Of a stretch of 64,000 bases of DNA, positions 1-11,650 are shown one piece after another (the stretch's first letter is position 1; each line of letters opens with the position of its first letter). The position numbers and the translations under genes are program-made. A model generated the notes under the pieces. The model saw only the letters and a program-made list of their open reading frames with translations, did no database searches and was not told the DNA's origin. Source of the DNA: Megascapheus bottae (Eukaryota > Chordata > Mammalia > Rodentia > Geomyidae); contig JANJXV010000013.1 of NCBI GenBank assembly GCA_024803745.1, positions 29,492,001 through 29,556,000 of the forward strand. Reading direction: 5' to 3'.

Positions 1-520
1 ATGACTTCACAGTTGGTCAATAGTTTTTTTGACTATCCATGGCTGGTAGTATTTCTTGTAAGGTGATCTCTCTTTATTCTAATGGCATTTAGTCCTCCAC
101 CCAGTGTATTATAAGTAAATGTTTCTTCTTTCATTGTTTTGAATTCACCCAGAGTCTTTCATTTTCTACAATAGATGGGAGTAGTTAAGAAAATGTGACC
201 CAGTTGCTAGGTAGTAGAAAATAAATTCTGGGAAAGATTTAGATGTGCATTTTATTCTTAATTTTTAAATCTGTTCCATTGTTTTCTTTTCCTTTACAGT
301 TATATAAGTCAAGTAGCAAGCGCATTTATTCACATATATGACAGAAAGTATAGAAATAATGAAACACAGACAAAGTGGGGAAAAGCAGAAAAACCCACTA
401 GAAGTAAAATAATAATAATAAAAAAACTAGTAGAGATATTCTCCTTTTCTGAGGGCTTTCTATTTATCTTGCTAGCTCTCTCTGTTGCCATGCAGAAACA
501 CTTCAGTTTAATGCAATCCC
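1..520. other. Unique AT-rich sequence, no gene seen
   Basis: I see no coding signal, RNA gene or clear repeat. The open frames across it are short, lie on both strands and overlap the L1 remnant that follows. Confidence 0.5.
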
Positions 521-524
521 ATTT

Positions 525-1215
525 CTCCAGTCCTTTGATTGTTGTAAGGAAATGGAAAATCTTTCCATGCTCCTGGATTGGAAGGATTAACATTGTGAAG
601 ATGTCAATACTGCCCAAAGCTAGTAACAAATTCAATGCACTACCCAACACAATTCCAACAATATTCTTCAATGACATAGAAGAAACAATAAAAATTCATG
701 TTTAATATCAAGACCCAAATAGCAAAAACAATTCTTAGCAGGAAGAACAGTGATGAAAGAATATCAATACTAAACATCAAACTCTATACCAAACCATACC
801 AATTAAAATAGCTTGGTATTTGCACAAGAATAAGCTTGAGGACCAATGGAATCGAAAATAATATCTGGAAAGGAACCTACAGACCTGTAGCCAACTAATC
901 TTTGATAAGGGTGCCAAAAACATAGCATAGAAGAAAGACAGCCTCTTCAACAAATGGTGCAGGCAGAGTTGGTCCTTATATATGGCTCCGCACCAGAATT
1001 AATTCCAAATGCATCAAAGACCTCAATATAAAAACAGATTCCCTGAAAATATTACTGAAAGGTATATTGGAAATGAAAGGGCTGCTTGGAATGTTTGAAA
1101 CTTCTTAAGTAAAGATCCAGAATCACAACTAAACAAAAAAGACTATTTTCTAACAAGAGAGGGGGTATCAATATATGAGAAGTAATGCACTATTACCTAA
1201 CAAATGTAACTGTAA
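525..1215 (+). mobile_element. Old L1 fragment, ORF2 3' part and 3' end
   Basis: A frame through 580-700 reads [16 protein letters not shown]..., the conserved block after the reverse transcriptase core of mammalian L1 ORF2. Downstream text (caaatggtgcaggcagagtt, then a 3'-end-like block with aagtaatgcactattacctaac) also follows L1 order. It is broken by stops and indels, so it is an old inactive copy, truncated at both ends. What is seen is the protein similarity; the family assignment is from knowledge of L1. Confidence 0.75.
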
Positions 1216-1324
1216 CCCCTCTATACTTTATCCCAACTATTTTCTTTCTCTTTTTCTTTTTTAATAGTGCATATTATGATCTGATAGGGATTTCAGTAAA
1301 CTTCAACTTGTACCGGTTCTGGAA

Positions 1325-1450
1325 ATCATTTGGCAAATTCTGTCATACATAGAGTTGATTCCCCAGACTGAACTTCTATTTCTCTCTCCCCATATGAGTC
1401 ACTTAACCTCTTTATCCTTTAAAGGTAGGAATAAATGTTTTTTTTTGGCT
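1325..1450 (+). repeat. MIR-like ancient SINE fragment
   Basis: The phrase agtcacttaacctctttatc, followed by a short A-rich bridge and a 'ggtaggaataa' motif, resembles the core of a MIR element in the plus direction. The copy is diverged and its edges are approximate. Confidence 0.4.
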
Positions 1451-2124
1451 TGTCTCTTATTGAGATAATGTCTTCAGTACAATGTGAATGTCTCCTTAAA
1501 ACAGTAGCAAATGTTTTCAAAATAACTTTATGTATATTTTGACCCAAAAACTTTACAAAGATTCAGATAAAGTGCAATCACATCCTTGTCTGAAGAAGAA
1601 ATGCTAATACACCATGAATATATAAGAGTTTAAGCAGTGAAGCTTGCCTGCTGTGAATAAATGCTTTTGAATAATTATTGTGTTAGCAGTCATTTTGCAG
1701 TCATAGACATATCTAAAGAAATCATACAAAAGTGTCAAATGTAGAAATGTAGGATTCTGACTCATAGGAAAGCAACTTTCTTCCATATTTTCTTGATGTG
1801 GCAGTAGCATTTACCAAACTGAAAAGATTATAAATCTGTGAGTCTTCTAGTGCTTTTCTCTTGACACATACAGTCTTCCTCTACATGCACTCCTGGATCT
1901 GATAGACTTACATTCAACTTCCCATAATCTATCAGTATTGCCATACTCTGATTATTGTAGTATTCTCTTTCTTGGTACCTGATAGGCTGTTGTATTTTTC
2001 TATCTCATCTTTTTCAAGAACAGCACCTACCCTCCCTGCCCTCTGGCTCCTCATGCTCACTTTTACCAAAGCCTTTATCCTATTATTCCTGACATGGTGT
2101 CTTTGCCTTGCTGAATTTTTTTTT
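1451..2124. other. Unique sequence, nothing recognised
   Basis: AT-rich sequence with no long frame and no repeat that I recognise. Confidence 0.4.
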
Positions 2125-2525
2125 AATTAAAGAATTTATTAACATAGATTTTTACATCATATTTCAAATGGCATGTTTAACAAACAAGTATTCAAGAAGG
2201 GAATCTCTATATACAATCACTGGCACTTAGATTTAAGAACATAATTAAAATTAGGGTAAGGGTTTGTATATCATAGATACATATTAATCTATGTAATAAA
2301 ACATTATGTCTATAGAGTCATAAGTTTTCATGTCTATGTAGTTGTGTTTATATTTCCAATACCATGTCCATAGCGTTGGGAACGCAAATATTGAGTCCTT
2401 GCTCTTGTACTGTTTGGATCTATTAGCCACATATTAAGGATACCATGCGCCTTTTGTTCCTTTGGTCTTGACTTGTCTCACTCAACATGATTCGCTCTAG
2501 ATTCATCCACTTCCCTGCCTTGCTG
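2125..2525 (-). mobile_element. Diverged L1-like fragment
   Basis: The plus strand carries the reverse complement of an L1-type 3' region. It starts with an A/T tail-like run and ends with text (gtctcactcaacatgattcg) like the antisense of the ORF2 C-terminus seen in the younger copies here (gcttacttcacttaatatga). The copy is diverged and the assignment moderate. Confidence 0.45.
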
Positions 2526-3650
2526 AAGTTTTATAACTCTCCACTCAAGCAGTATGTTAAATCTCTAGCATTTACACATGTCCTGTCTGCCTGAAATGTT
2601 TTTGTTTTTCACCTTCTAATCAGAAGCCACAGAGGAGTACTCTGCTTGGAACCAGGAGTTTGTTAACAATCAAATGCTTGCCTTTGTTTCTTAATGATAT
2701 GTGTTTGGGCAAAGTTTTCACTTTCTATGTTCTTTAGAACATCCCTTTGAAATGATGATCGTAATGAAATATATGCTGTATCATAGCTACTGGTAAAATT
2801 AAATAATTTATAGAAATAAAATACATAGCACATTTACAAAATCTATAGCAGCTGCTATTACTAATACATCACCTGTATACCCGCAAGAGTTACAGCATGT
2901 GTTTGAATTTATTGATAAATATTTGTCATGTACAATGGACTATAGAAATTAATTCAAAGGTAATATAAGTCTCATGTATTTGCTAATTTCCAATAGAAAA
3001 TAGATGCTTGAGACACAAATATCTAAAGTCTTTGTCCTTTCTCATAAAATTTCTTGCAAAGCGATGTGTCCCCACCTTCATCCTTCATAGTACATGGTTC
3101 CTGTTAATGTTTAGGTAGAAACAGCGTGGTTTTCTTAACCGTGATTGTTTCTTCCCCTAGACTTCCCAAGGAGAAAGTTTCAAATGTCTATGGTAGTTAT
3201 AGCTGGACATGTTCTAAAGAATTTTGTCAGTCATGGTATGAATTACACAGGTTTTAGTAGTGGGGATAAAACTGGTTATTGCTAATCTGTACTGAGTTTG
3301 AGAATAAGATATTAGACCTTTTTAACATATATATTCAAAATATTGGAAGAATTTCAATTACTACTAGGTCTATAACACAAATCTGCACGTTGAAATGCAG
3401 CATTATAGATCTATCATATCTATTATTACAGTATTAAATGATAAAGTAGTACAAATTAGCTGAAAATTTTATTTCTGTTTTAGAATTAATGCTGCTGCTA
3501 CTGGCTATGAAACTAATTTCTGTACATAGTGAGTAAATAAAACAACTGCATCATTGGTAATAATAAAAAATATAATCTGAAATTTTACTTTGGACATTTA
3601 AAAATAATTGAATTTGAATCTTTAGTAAATTGACATTCAGCCTTAATGAG
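2526..3650. other. Unique sequence, nothing firm
   Basis: No coding signal. A weak MIR-like stretch may lie at about 2790-2880, but it is too diverged to annotate separately. Confidence 0.4.
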
Positions 3651-3652
3651 TA

Positions 3653-3700
<48 letters not shown>
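3651..3700. repeat. (AG)n microsatellite
   Basis: About 22 uninterrupted AG units. It produces a spurious poly-Ser-Leu frame on the minus strand. It is one of three long AG arrays in the window. Confidence 0.97.
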
Positions 3701-3702
<2 letters not shown>

Positions 3703-4125
3703 TTACATACAAATCATTTGCTTCTGTAATATAACTTTTCAGTGTAGTAAGTCCATACAAACAAAATCCAAAAACAAAGGCAGTTTTTAATGGTTTGTGT
3801 ATTTTTCTTTTCTTATCTGAACACTTATGAGTGCATTGAGAATGTTTTCTCTCTTTTGAAGCAATAATGGACGGTGAATTTTTGCTTGTACTACCTCTGG
3901 CTTCTATTTGTCTCAGTGCACTTTCTGAGCAATATGCTTTTTTATACAATGAGCTATAAATACTTTACATTCTGTGGTAGAGCATGTGACAGAATTATGG
4001 GACCTCGCTGGAAAGGATAGAACTATTTTTAAAAGGCAGGTTTCAGGCACTAAAACTCAATTTGAACTGAATTCTCTACTTGGAGGGAGTGTATTCTTCC
4101 TGCTTTTTAAAATAAAAATAAACTT
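3701..4125. other. Unique sequence, nothing recognised
   Basis: Mixed-composition sequence between the AG array and the next SINE. No repeat or exon was recognised. Confidence 0.4.
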
Positions 4126-4360
4126 CTTTTCTTTTTTGTGGGTCATGGGGCTTAAACTTGGCCTGGGCTCTGTCCTGAGCTCTTTGGCTGAACGCTACCA
4201 CCCTACTCTTGAACCAAGCCCCACTTCCAGTTTTCTAGAACTTAAGTGGAGATAAGAGTCTCAGGTCCTACTGTGCCCAGGCTGGCTTTGAACCTTGATC
4301 CTCAGATATCAGCTCCCTGAGTAGCTAGGATTACAGGCGTGAGCCACGGCACCCTGAAGA
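4126..4360 (-). mobile_element. B1-dID type SINE (7SL-like plus ID-like)
   Basis: Read on the minus strand it begins with a 7SL/B1-like half (…gcctgtaatcctagctac… type, plus-strand complement at 4320-4355) and continues into an ID-derived half with the 'gaagctctgag...cccaggccaag' block. The plus strand starts with a T-rich tail at 4126. The two-part structure matches other copies in the window. Confidence 0.85.
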
Positions 4361-5169
4361 AATAAATACAATTTCTATGCTAGTTCTTTAAGAGTGCTTT
4401 TACAGTAGGGTTTTTTTTGGTAGCACTTTCTCAGTGTGGCTTCTTATTCTTTCTGTACTGCTCTGAAAACTCCTTCTGTATCAACAATTAGGTACCATGA
4501 CTCAGTCACCTAGTATCTACAAAACTGAAGTTTACCAACTGGGCTCCTTTGCCTCGTGTAAGGAAGGATATGACAAATATCAGGTGATTGGCTGGAGAGA
4601 CTACTTTTATTTCATAAACAAGAGATCTTCATCATGCCAGAATTTCCAATTAAATTATTCTTCTAAACTGTATAAAATTGGAAACACAAAACCTAGATGT
4701 TGTCTTGAGCAAGGAGTCTGGCCCTATTATCCTTCAAGTTATGGCACTGTTTGGTTTTTGCATCATTGAGTCTTCCTTTACTCAGCCAGCCAATATTGTA
4801 CATCCAAAGTGATCATTCAAGTATAATAATCAATATTTGTCTCAAGTGAAATGTTTACCTTCCAAGCAAGGATAATAGCTTCCACATCTTTGTCTCCTTA
4901 GTACCATGTATATTACTTTGTGAATGTTATTTTTCTCTTTAAATTGTTGCCTGGCATGATTTTCACACTTCATCACTTAGCTCTGTGTTTGTCACAGTGG
5001 CATTAGAATGAAATAAGCAAAGAAACACATGCATATCTCTCAGTTGTCAAGGAGTGGCCTCCAGACAGCCAGGATAGAGGAAGAATAAATTTATCAAAGG
5101 AAAGCTTGCACATTTTTCAGTATTTCCTAGGATGTGTTTCTTAGTAAGAGCTGCTTATTTTTAGTATTT
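4361..5169. other. Unique sequence, no gene supported
   Basis: A 90-codon plus-strand frame at 4497-4769 has no recognisable domain, and its composition is like its surroundings. I treat it as chance. Confidence 0.4.
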
Positions 5170-6172
5170 AGAATGTGTTGGTTTCAACCCAGTGGCCCAC
5201 GTTGGAGCCCAGGCCAAGCCCTCTTTCTTCCCTCCCCTTTCCCCACTTATTCTTCTCTTTGGAATCTCCAACTTCTGAAGTGAATGTGGATATAATAGTG
5301 CCACAACTTGTCCCTTCCTGGCCCCATCCATGGACAGTCATGCCTGGGTGCAGTCTTCACTCTGATCCCCTCCTCCTGCCATCTTGTCTGTGGCACATTT
5401 GTCTCCCCTCATCTCTAGTGGCTCATCCTACCCAGGGGTAGGGGACATTCCACCCCATTCCTGGTGGATTCTTTCTTTGTGGTCATCTCTCCCTCTCCAT
5501 CCTACATTGACCAGTGGACTCATCCATTCTGTGGAACAATTCACTTCCAAGTCCATGGATTCATTGGACTCATCTGTTCTTGAGGACTCCCTGTGGCTGG
5601 AAGCCAAAAGCTGAACACACCTCCTGGGGTCATCCTGGGAACTTCCCTTGGCACCTTCACCCCTTAGGGGGGGTACACTCCTCTAACTCAGAGGTCTCAT
5701 CTCTGCCCTTGCCCATATGTCTAGGGTCAAGGACACTCTTAGATGCCGGTTTGGTTTCCATGTTTTGTTTTCCCCTGTCCTTGGGATACAGTTCCGTGGT
5801 CCTGACCCCATTCAGCCCCGCTGTACCATCCTAAACAGACATGAGGGTGAGGCAGACATCAGGTGCTGCACTCACTGGTCCCTGGGGAGCTGGGGCAAGA
5901 ACTGGACCCCGGCTGAAGGGGGGAGGGGAATGTTGATTTATTTCTCTTTCTTTTGAGGCCGCCCCCTCTCTGAGCCAGTTGTCATTTCCTCCCAGTGATA
6001 CCGACTGTTCCCTACCTCTCACTCCAGACCTGCCCACCCCCAACCTAGGAGGTGTCCTGGAGCAGGAGAGGGTGGGATCCAGTTTTGTGTGGTTGGCTTT
6101 TATTATCTGGATAACAGCAAGCAACTAAGAATAAAGAAAGAGAGAGACAGAAAAAAAAGAATGTGTTGGTTT
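5170..6172 (+). pseudogene. Processed retrocopy of an unidentified transcript
   Basis: A GC-rich island in AT-rich DNA has the hallmarks of L1-mediated retrocopying. A 15-bp direct repeat, agaatgtgttggttt, flanks it at 5170-5184 and 6158-6172. The right copy follows a run of eight A. An AATAAA signal lies about 20 bp upstream of the A run (6129-6134). The insertion point reads TTT/AGAA, close to the L1 endonuclease preference. The insert is about 970 bp with no introns visible. No frame exceeds about 106 codons and none has a domain I recognise, so the piece may be mostly 3' UTR of a 5'-truncated cDNA. The parent gene is not identified. The near-perfect duplication suggests a fairly recent insertion. 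Confidence 0.85.
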
Positions 6173-6455
6173 TACTATTATATCTCCTAGTACTTATATA
6201 AAAATGAATATAAAAATAAGTAAGAGTTTGAGAAGTATTATACATTATGTCACCCTTACAGTAAAATTAGAAAAAAAAATTAATAGGAAGAAAGAAACCT
6301 TCCTCCTCACTTTGATGTATGCTCTTAAGGATTTCACTTCTTTTCACCACATCGAATGACCAATGATGACAATATAGCTGAATCATTTGTGATGAATTTT
6401 TAAAAGTCAAATGTTTTCTCAATTGAAGTAGAACATGGAAAATGGAATGCAACCT
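6173..6455. other. Unique AT-rich sequence
   Basis: Nothing recognised between the retrocopy and the ID fragment. Confidence 0.4.
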
Positions 6456-6532
6456 TAGATGTGTCTCATGCTTGCCAAGCATGTGTGAGGCCCTGGGTCC
6501 AATCCATACCACACAAACAACAACAAAAAAAT
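6456..6532 (+). mobile_element. ID-like tRNA-derived SINE fragment
   Basis: Contains catgcttgccaagcatgtg and gaggccctgggtccaatcc, followed by an A-rich tail. This matches the B-box half and tail of a rodent ID element in the plus direction. The 5' half is missing or diverged. Confidence 0.75.
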
Positions 6533-6866
6533 AGAAATTAAAGTGATACTTTAAATCAAATTTCTTGATTCACTTGGAATGTCTTTCTCTTTTAACTCCA
6601 GCATGTAGAAATCAATTTATTTTGCTTGTTAAAATCCTAGGTAAACACACCCAAGATAGTCGTTGTAATTTAAAAGTATAATCTAGAGAAAGAAGTAAGG
6701 AATAGTTACACGTAAACTTTGAGTCCATCAAAGAATAACTTGATGAATATAAAATGTGATATATAATGATCACTATGGAAGTTCTTTTCTTATATTCTGA
6801 TTACTAAGGACATAATATTGTCTCAGTGAATCCATATTGCCTGTAACATAAGCAGTTGTAAATCTG

Positions 6867-6893
6867 CATATATATATATATATATATATATAC
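6867..6893. repeat. (TA)n microsatellite
   Basis: About 12 TA units. Confidence 0.95.
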
Positions 6894-7139
6894 ATGGAAA
6901 GTATAGAATACAATCAATGGGATTTGCTAGCTCCAAGTGAGTGAACATAGCCTGTTCATTTCTTAGGCTTTGATCTTTTATACACCAAGTTTGTGCTAAT
7001 AATGAGCATGTTCTGAAATTATATATCAATGGATATTACAACCAAGTAACTTGATTGTGACCCAAGTCAGATATTCTTAGGAATTAAAAATAGCATCTTC
7101 CTGTGCAACAGTCATCAAGTTTTCAGTTTGCATTTCTAC

Positions 7140-7794
7140 TCTCAATTTTTTCAAAAAAATGTATAGTGAAGGTGATGTACAGAAATATTACTGCTACATA
7201 AGCCAGGTAATGAGTACATTTCCTTTAAAACAATGTCACCGCCTACTTCAGCCTCTCCCAGGTTTTCCCCTCCCAACTTGCCTTCCCCCAATGGTGTATA
7301 GTTCATTTCAAACATAGTGTCTAGTGGGTTTCACTACTGAAATGATTCACCCTTTGTCCTACCATTTCTGTGCTTCCCTTTCTCCTCCTCAAATTAGATA
7401 AACTTATAGGCAAGGCAAAGAGCACAAAAATCAAAAGCAGAAACAGGAAGGAATAAATCAAAAAAGAAAAAAAAAGAAAAGAGAAAAGGAATCACAAATA
7501 ATACAATGAGGCTTCCATTTCTTGAAGTTCATTTTGATAATCATCATTTGCACATAGCAAATTGAATCCTTGTGATCCTTCCTAAGAATATTTTCCTTTC
7601 CATTCACTGTGTGAATGTTAAGACTGTTGTTTCATTAATCACATCCAACTGTGATTATTTGTCTTTTATTATCTATCTACTTTTATATTTATAGGTGAAT
7701 TCTAACTATTATAAATGAGGGATGCCATCACGTATATTTTTTAGGTTTGGCTTACTTCACTTAATAAGTATTTTCCAAGTTATTTATATTTATT
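7140..7794 (-). mobile_element. Old L1 3' region
   Basis: The plus strand shows the complement of an L1 3' UTR (pyrimidine-rich cctctcccaggttttcccct, then an A/G-rich block). It continues to ggtttggcttacttcactta, the complement of the ORF2 C-terminus. The layout matches the younger L1 copies but with many differences. A second L1 abuts it at about 7795. Confidence 0.6.
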
Positions 7795-8925
7795 TTTCTT
7801 AATTTTTATTTTTTTATTGTCAGGGTAATGTATAGAGTGGTTACAGTTACATTCTCAAGATAGTAAGTGCATTACTTTCACACTTTGATACCCCTTCTCA
7901 TGTTTATGTCCACACTTCCTTCCCTCAACCCCTCCCAATCATCTTGTCTTCCACCTTCCCTTTCCTATTTCAAATAAACATATATACAATATACCAAGTA
8001 ACAAAGTCAGATACAGTGACAATATGAGATTAACCAAAGAGCAACGAAGGATAAGAGAAGTAACATAGTACATTAAGAACAACATTCACACAAGATAAAT
8101 CTCTATTTTCCATATCTTAGAGTTCCTTTCATTTAGTCTCATCGTATATGACCTTATGTAGATTTTATGGTCTTGTAATCCTCTGCTAGGAGAGCCCTAG
8201 ATGTTTACTGATTATTACAAATGAGGGAAACCATTGAGCCTATGTTCTTTGAGTCTGGCTTATTTTACTTCATATGACTTTTTCCAAATCTTTCCATTTC
8301 CTTACAAATGGGGCAATGTCATTCTTTTTGATGGCAGCATAGAATTCCATTATGTATAAATACCACATCTTGTTAATCCACTCATCAACTGGGGGACATC
8401 TGGGTTGGTTCCATATCTTTGCTATGGTAAATAGTGATACAATGCACACCATTGTGCTAGTGGCCTTAGTATATCCTTGTTTCTGAAAATTTGGGTAGAT
8501 GCCAAGGAGTGGGTTGCTGGGTCATAGGAGAGCTCTATATTTAGTCTTTGGAGGAACTGCCATACTACTTTCCATAGTGGTTGAATGAGTTTACCAACAG
8601 TGCAGTAGTGATCCCTCCTGGCCACATCCCTGCCAGCATCTGTTGTTATTAAATTTCTTGATACATGGCCATTTTAACTGGAGGGAGATGGAATCTCAAA
8701 GATTATGATTTACATTTCTTTTATGGCCAGAGATGGCGAGCATTTCTTCATGTGTCTATCGGCCATTCTCATTTCCTATTCAGAGAAGTCTCTCTTTAAG
8801 TCTTTAGCCCACCTTTTGATGGGATTGTTGTTTCCTTGAAGATTACTTTTGGAGAGATTCAATTGTTTTAGCTGTAGATATATTTCAGATATGAGGCCCT
8901 TGTCTGTTGTATGGATAGTGAATTG
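7795..8925 (-). mobile_element. 5'-truncated L1, ORF2 C-terminus and 3' UTR
   Basis: The minus-strand translation at 8270-8452 reads ...IAKIWNQPRCPPVDEWINKMWYL..., the conserved C-terminal block of L1 ORF2. The frame at 8422-8625 adds the upstream RLNIELSYDPAT piece in another phase, so a frameshift separates them. The 3' UTR with its polypurine tract (pyrimidine on the plus strand) runs to about 7795. It ends in a T-rich stretch on the plus strand, the complement of the A tail. The copy is inactive. Confidence 0.85.
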
Positions 8926-9892
8926 ACCTTATTTTAGCATTGGTAACATACTAGAAATCTTGTGACGTTTTACATAGGAAGGAAAGGCATGAACGTATTA
9001 ACATAGTTGTTTGAGCAGCAGCCTAGCTTTGATTGTAGATTTTTTTCTAATCATGCAACCTTTGGTTTAGTTCATCTAGCACTGCATATGCTCAGCAAGG
9101 AGGCCTAGCTTTCCCTGACAGATTTCCTCATTATGCAGAAGTGTCAGACACAGTATTTAAGCTTGTCATAATTTGTACTTAATGCATCAAAGAATCCAGG
9201 TTTTGTGCTAAACAAAAACCATATGTGTGATTCCATTGATAATATAAGAGATTTGGCAAATAACCCTCCACTAATATGTGAGGACAACTTGCTTCCTAAA
9301 AATGGTAGTGAAAAGCTTTTTGGAGCGCTGGATTAGAATGAGCATGTCTGAGTAACAAACATACCTGACCTTGGAGAATTAAGATTATATAGGAAGAAAG
9401 ATATGGGGGGAGGTTTTATTCTCTTATAGATGTTTCAGATTTAATCATGTGGGGAAATATATGTTAAAAAGTAATAAAGGGACTAATATTATGAATTAGG
9501 AGATATTCTCTTTCTAACTTTGATCACATCAGGTATGCTGTCTTTGGCTTGATGTATTGTAAACAGATATCGAGTGGCTAAGCTGCTTTTTACTCCCATG
9601 AAAGATTTCTTTTCCACCTCTATCTGAAAGTGTTGATTATTCAAAAATGAAAATAGTATTTCTCTTTAACTTTCTCCACATTTAGACATTGCAAACTCTG
9701 TAATACATGCTACGAAATCACCAAGGACTGAAAATCAGCCAACAATTTCTGATCTACATAAATAGGAATTCCATGTTTATTCATTTTAATTTTTCTCTCA
9801 AATACATGTCCGCTGATCCCCTACTATATGTTCCTTATTTTGGTATTTCAGTTATCTGAAAATCAGTTTTTAGAAAAATTTGCATGATGAAC
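8926..9892. other. Unique sequence, nothing recognised
   Basis: AT-rich, with short frames only. Confidence 0.4.
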
Positions 9893-10150
9893 TAAAAAGT
9901 CCTAGGGCCAAGAGTGTGGCCTAGTGGTAGAGTGCTTGCTTAACATGAATGAAGCCCTAGGTTTGATTCCTGGGGACAACATATACAGAAAAGGCTGGAA
10001 GTGGTTGTGGTTTAAGTGGTAGAGCACTAGCCTTGAGAAAGCCCAAGGACAGTATCCAGGCCCTGAGTTCAAGCTCCAGGACTGTCAAAAATAATAAAAA
10101 AGAAAGAAAGAATGAAAGAAAGAAAGTCAGAGAGACAGACAGACAGACAC

Positions 10151-10205
<55 letters not shown>

Positions 10206-10225
10206 AGAAGAAAACAAAAAGTCTT
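9893..10225 (+). mobile_element. Dimeric ID/tRNA-like SINE with expanded (AAAG)n tail
   Basis: The left monomer (gtggcctagtggtagagtgcttg, A box; ggtttgattcc, B box) is tRNA-like. The right monomer begins ggaagtggttgtgg and ends ccaggactgtc. The A tail has turned into a roughly 105-bp (AAAG)n array at about 10100-10210. An imperfect flanking repeat, aaaaagtcct / aaaaagtctt, marks the target site. Confidence 0.88.
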
Positions 10226-10393
10226 AAAGTATAATGCCCAAATTCACCAATATCTTTGTGTTTGTATGTTGGTATTTATATTTACATAAAGATATCCTTA
10301 CATACTAATTAATATTTGTTCAAAATTGCCATATGTTTTTTAAATTAGCAGAGAGTATACTATTTGAATTATAATCTTTTGCTTCACTTTAAA

Positions 10394-10560
10394 AAATTTT
10401 TATTGTTGGGGTAATGCTTACAATTACATTCACCAGGTAGTAGGTGCATTACTTCTCATACCTTGATACCTCTTCTCATGTTTTTATTCCCATATCCTTC
10501 CCCTCACCCTCTCACAATCATCTTGTTTTCCCCCCTTGCCTTTCATAAATCAAAACAGGA
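10394..10560 (-). mobile_element. L1 3' UTR fragment
   Basis: The plus strand reads tttttattgttggggtaatg, then accaggtagtaggtgcatta and the pyrimidine-rich complement of the L1 3' UTR purine tract. It is colinear with 7800-7950. Only the 3'-most about 165 bp is present. Confidence 0.8.
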
Positions 10561-11279
10561 CCTTGCAATTTTGCCTAGGCTTTCTCCAGAGTGTATTGTT
10601 CCTCTACAGGGCCTCTCACATAGTTGTAATCATAGCTGTAAATACCATAACTGACTTATTGATTAAGCTGGAGTGTCTCTAATATTTTGCTCAAATTTTC
10701 TGTGAACTGTGATCTTTCTAATCTTTAATTCTTTATTAAGATTATAATCATAAGCCATCACACTCATTAGTTCTTTTTAATTTTTTTAATTTTAGTATTA
10801 CAGATTTAAATACTGTACAACATTATACTCTTTACAAGGAAAAGAAAACTAATTTCAAAAGGCCAAACTATAGTCAAACTGTATATAAACACTTTCAAGT
10901 TATAATATATTTCTGCTGTGCAGCTTATTATATAGTATATATTATTGTTAATGTTCTGGGATATAACAATAATTTTAAGACATAACAAGATAGTAATATT
11001 ATTGGATATTCTGTGACTATCTCAGTGGTCCATAGGTTTGTGTTAGTACAGTGGGAGAGCCTTCCATCTTCTACATCTCATAGCCACATAAATCCTGGGA
11101 TACACACACTGTAAAACATCACATTCTCTGTTTCATGTCACAATGTAAACTGTGTCATATGTATCAGGAAAACAGCTGAAGGCAAAGCTCAAATGTCATG
11201 CTGTGAAGAGGCCAAAAGTTTTGTGATGAAATCTGTCATTCCTGCCACTGCACTCATATCTATTGAATGAAAATTTTGT
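10561..11279. other. Unique AT-rich sequence
   Basis: No coding signal or repeat recognised. Confidence 0.4.
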
Positions 11280-11650
11280 TCAGCAAGAGAAGGAAGCCTT
11301 TGCTGGGGTCATTCTCGGATGTCTAGGGCGGGATTGAGATGGCAATGGAGCCTATGAATAATCCCAGGACCATAGACTTGGGAGACCAGACTCTGGGTGC
11401 AGATCTAACTTTATTTTAGAAAACATGCTCACCAAAATACAGATCGCGCGGTGGCAGTTGTTGGGTCTATCCTGAATGCGACTGTCAGTCAATGGTGTCC
11501 TGAGACATGCCACAGCTCCTGGAGGCCAGGAGGGGCCAGGCACCTCAGTGCTTGCATCACTGAGTGTCCAGCACAGAGTCATGGAAGCACAGGTGGCAAG
11601 CAGCCTGAGTTTCTACGTCACTATCTAGGAGTCCCCACAGCTTTTGATAC
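11280..11650. other. GC-richer block, possibly an old LTR or retrocopy, unresolved
   Basis: Composition rises sharply over about 370 bp. The minus strand has an AATAAA at about 11413-11418, followed by a C-rich stretch, which could fit the R-U5 part of an old LTR or the 3' end of a retrocopy. I see no paired LTR, poly(A) tail or target duplication, so the identity is open. Confidence 0.3.

Noticed and set aside
3551..3949. 132-codon minus-strand frame with a Ser-Leu repeat
   Set aside because: The repeat is the translation of the (AG)n microsatellite; the rest has no domain.
5175..5834. Several overlapping plus-strand frames of 76-106 codons
   Set aside because: They lie in the GC-rich retrocopy, overlap one another in different frames and show no domain. 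Long chance frames are expected in GC-rich DNA.
9957..10227. Paired frames rich in Phe-Leu-Ser and Lys-Glu
   Set aside because: They are the two strands of the (AAAG)n tail of a SINE.
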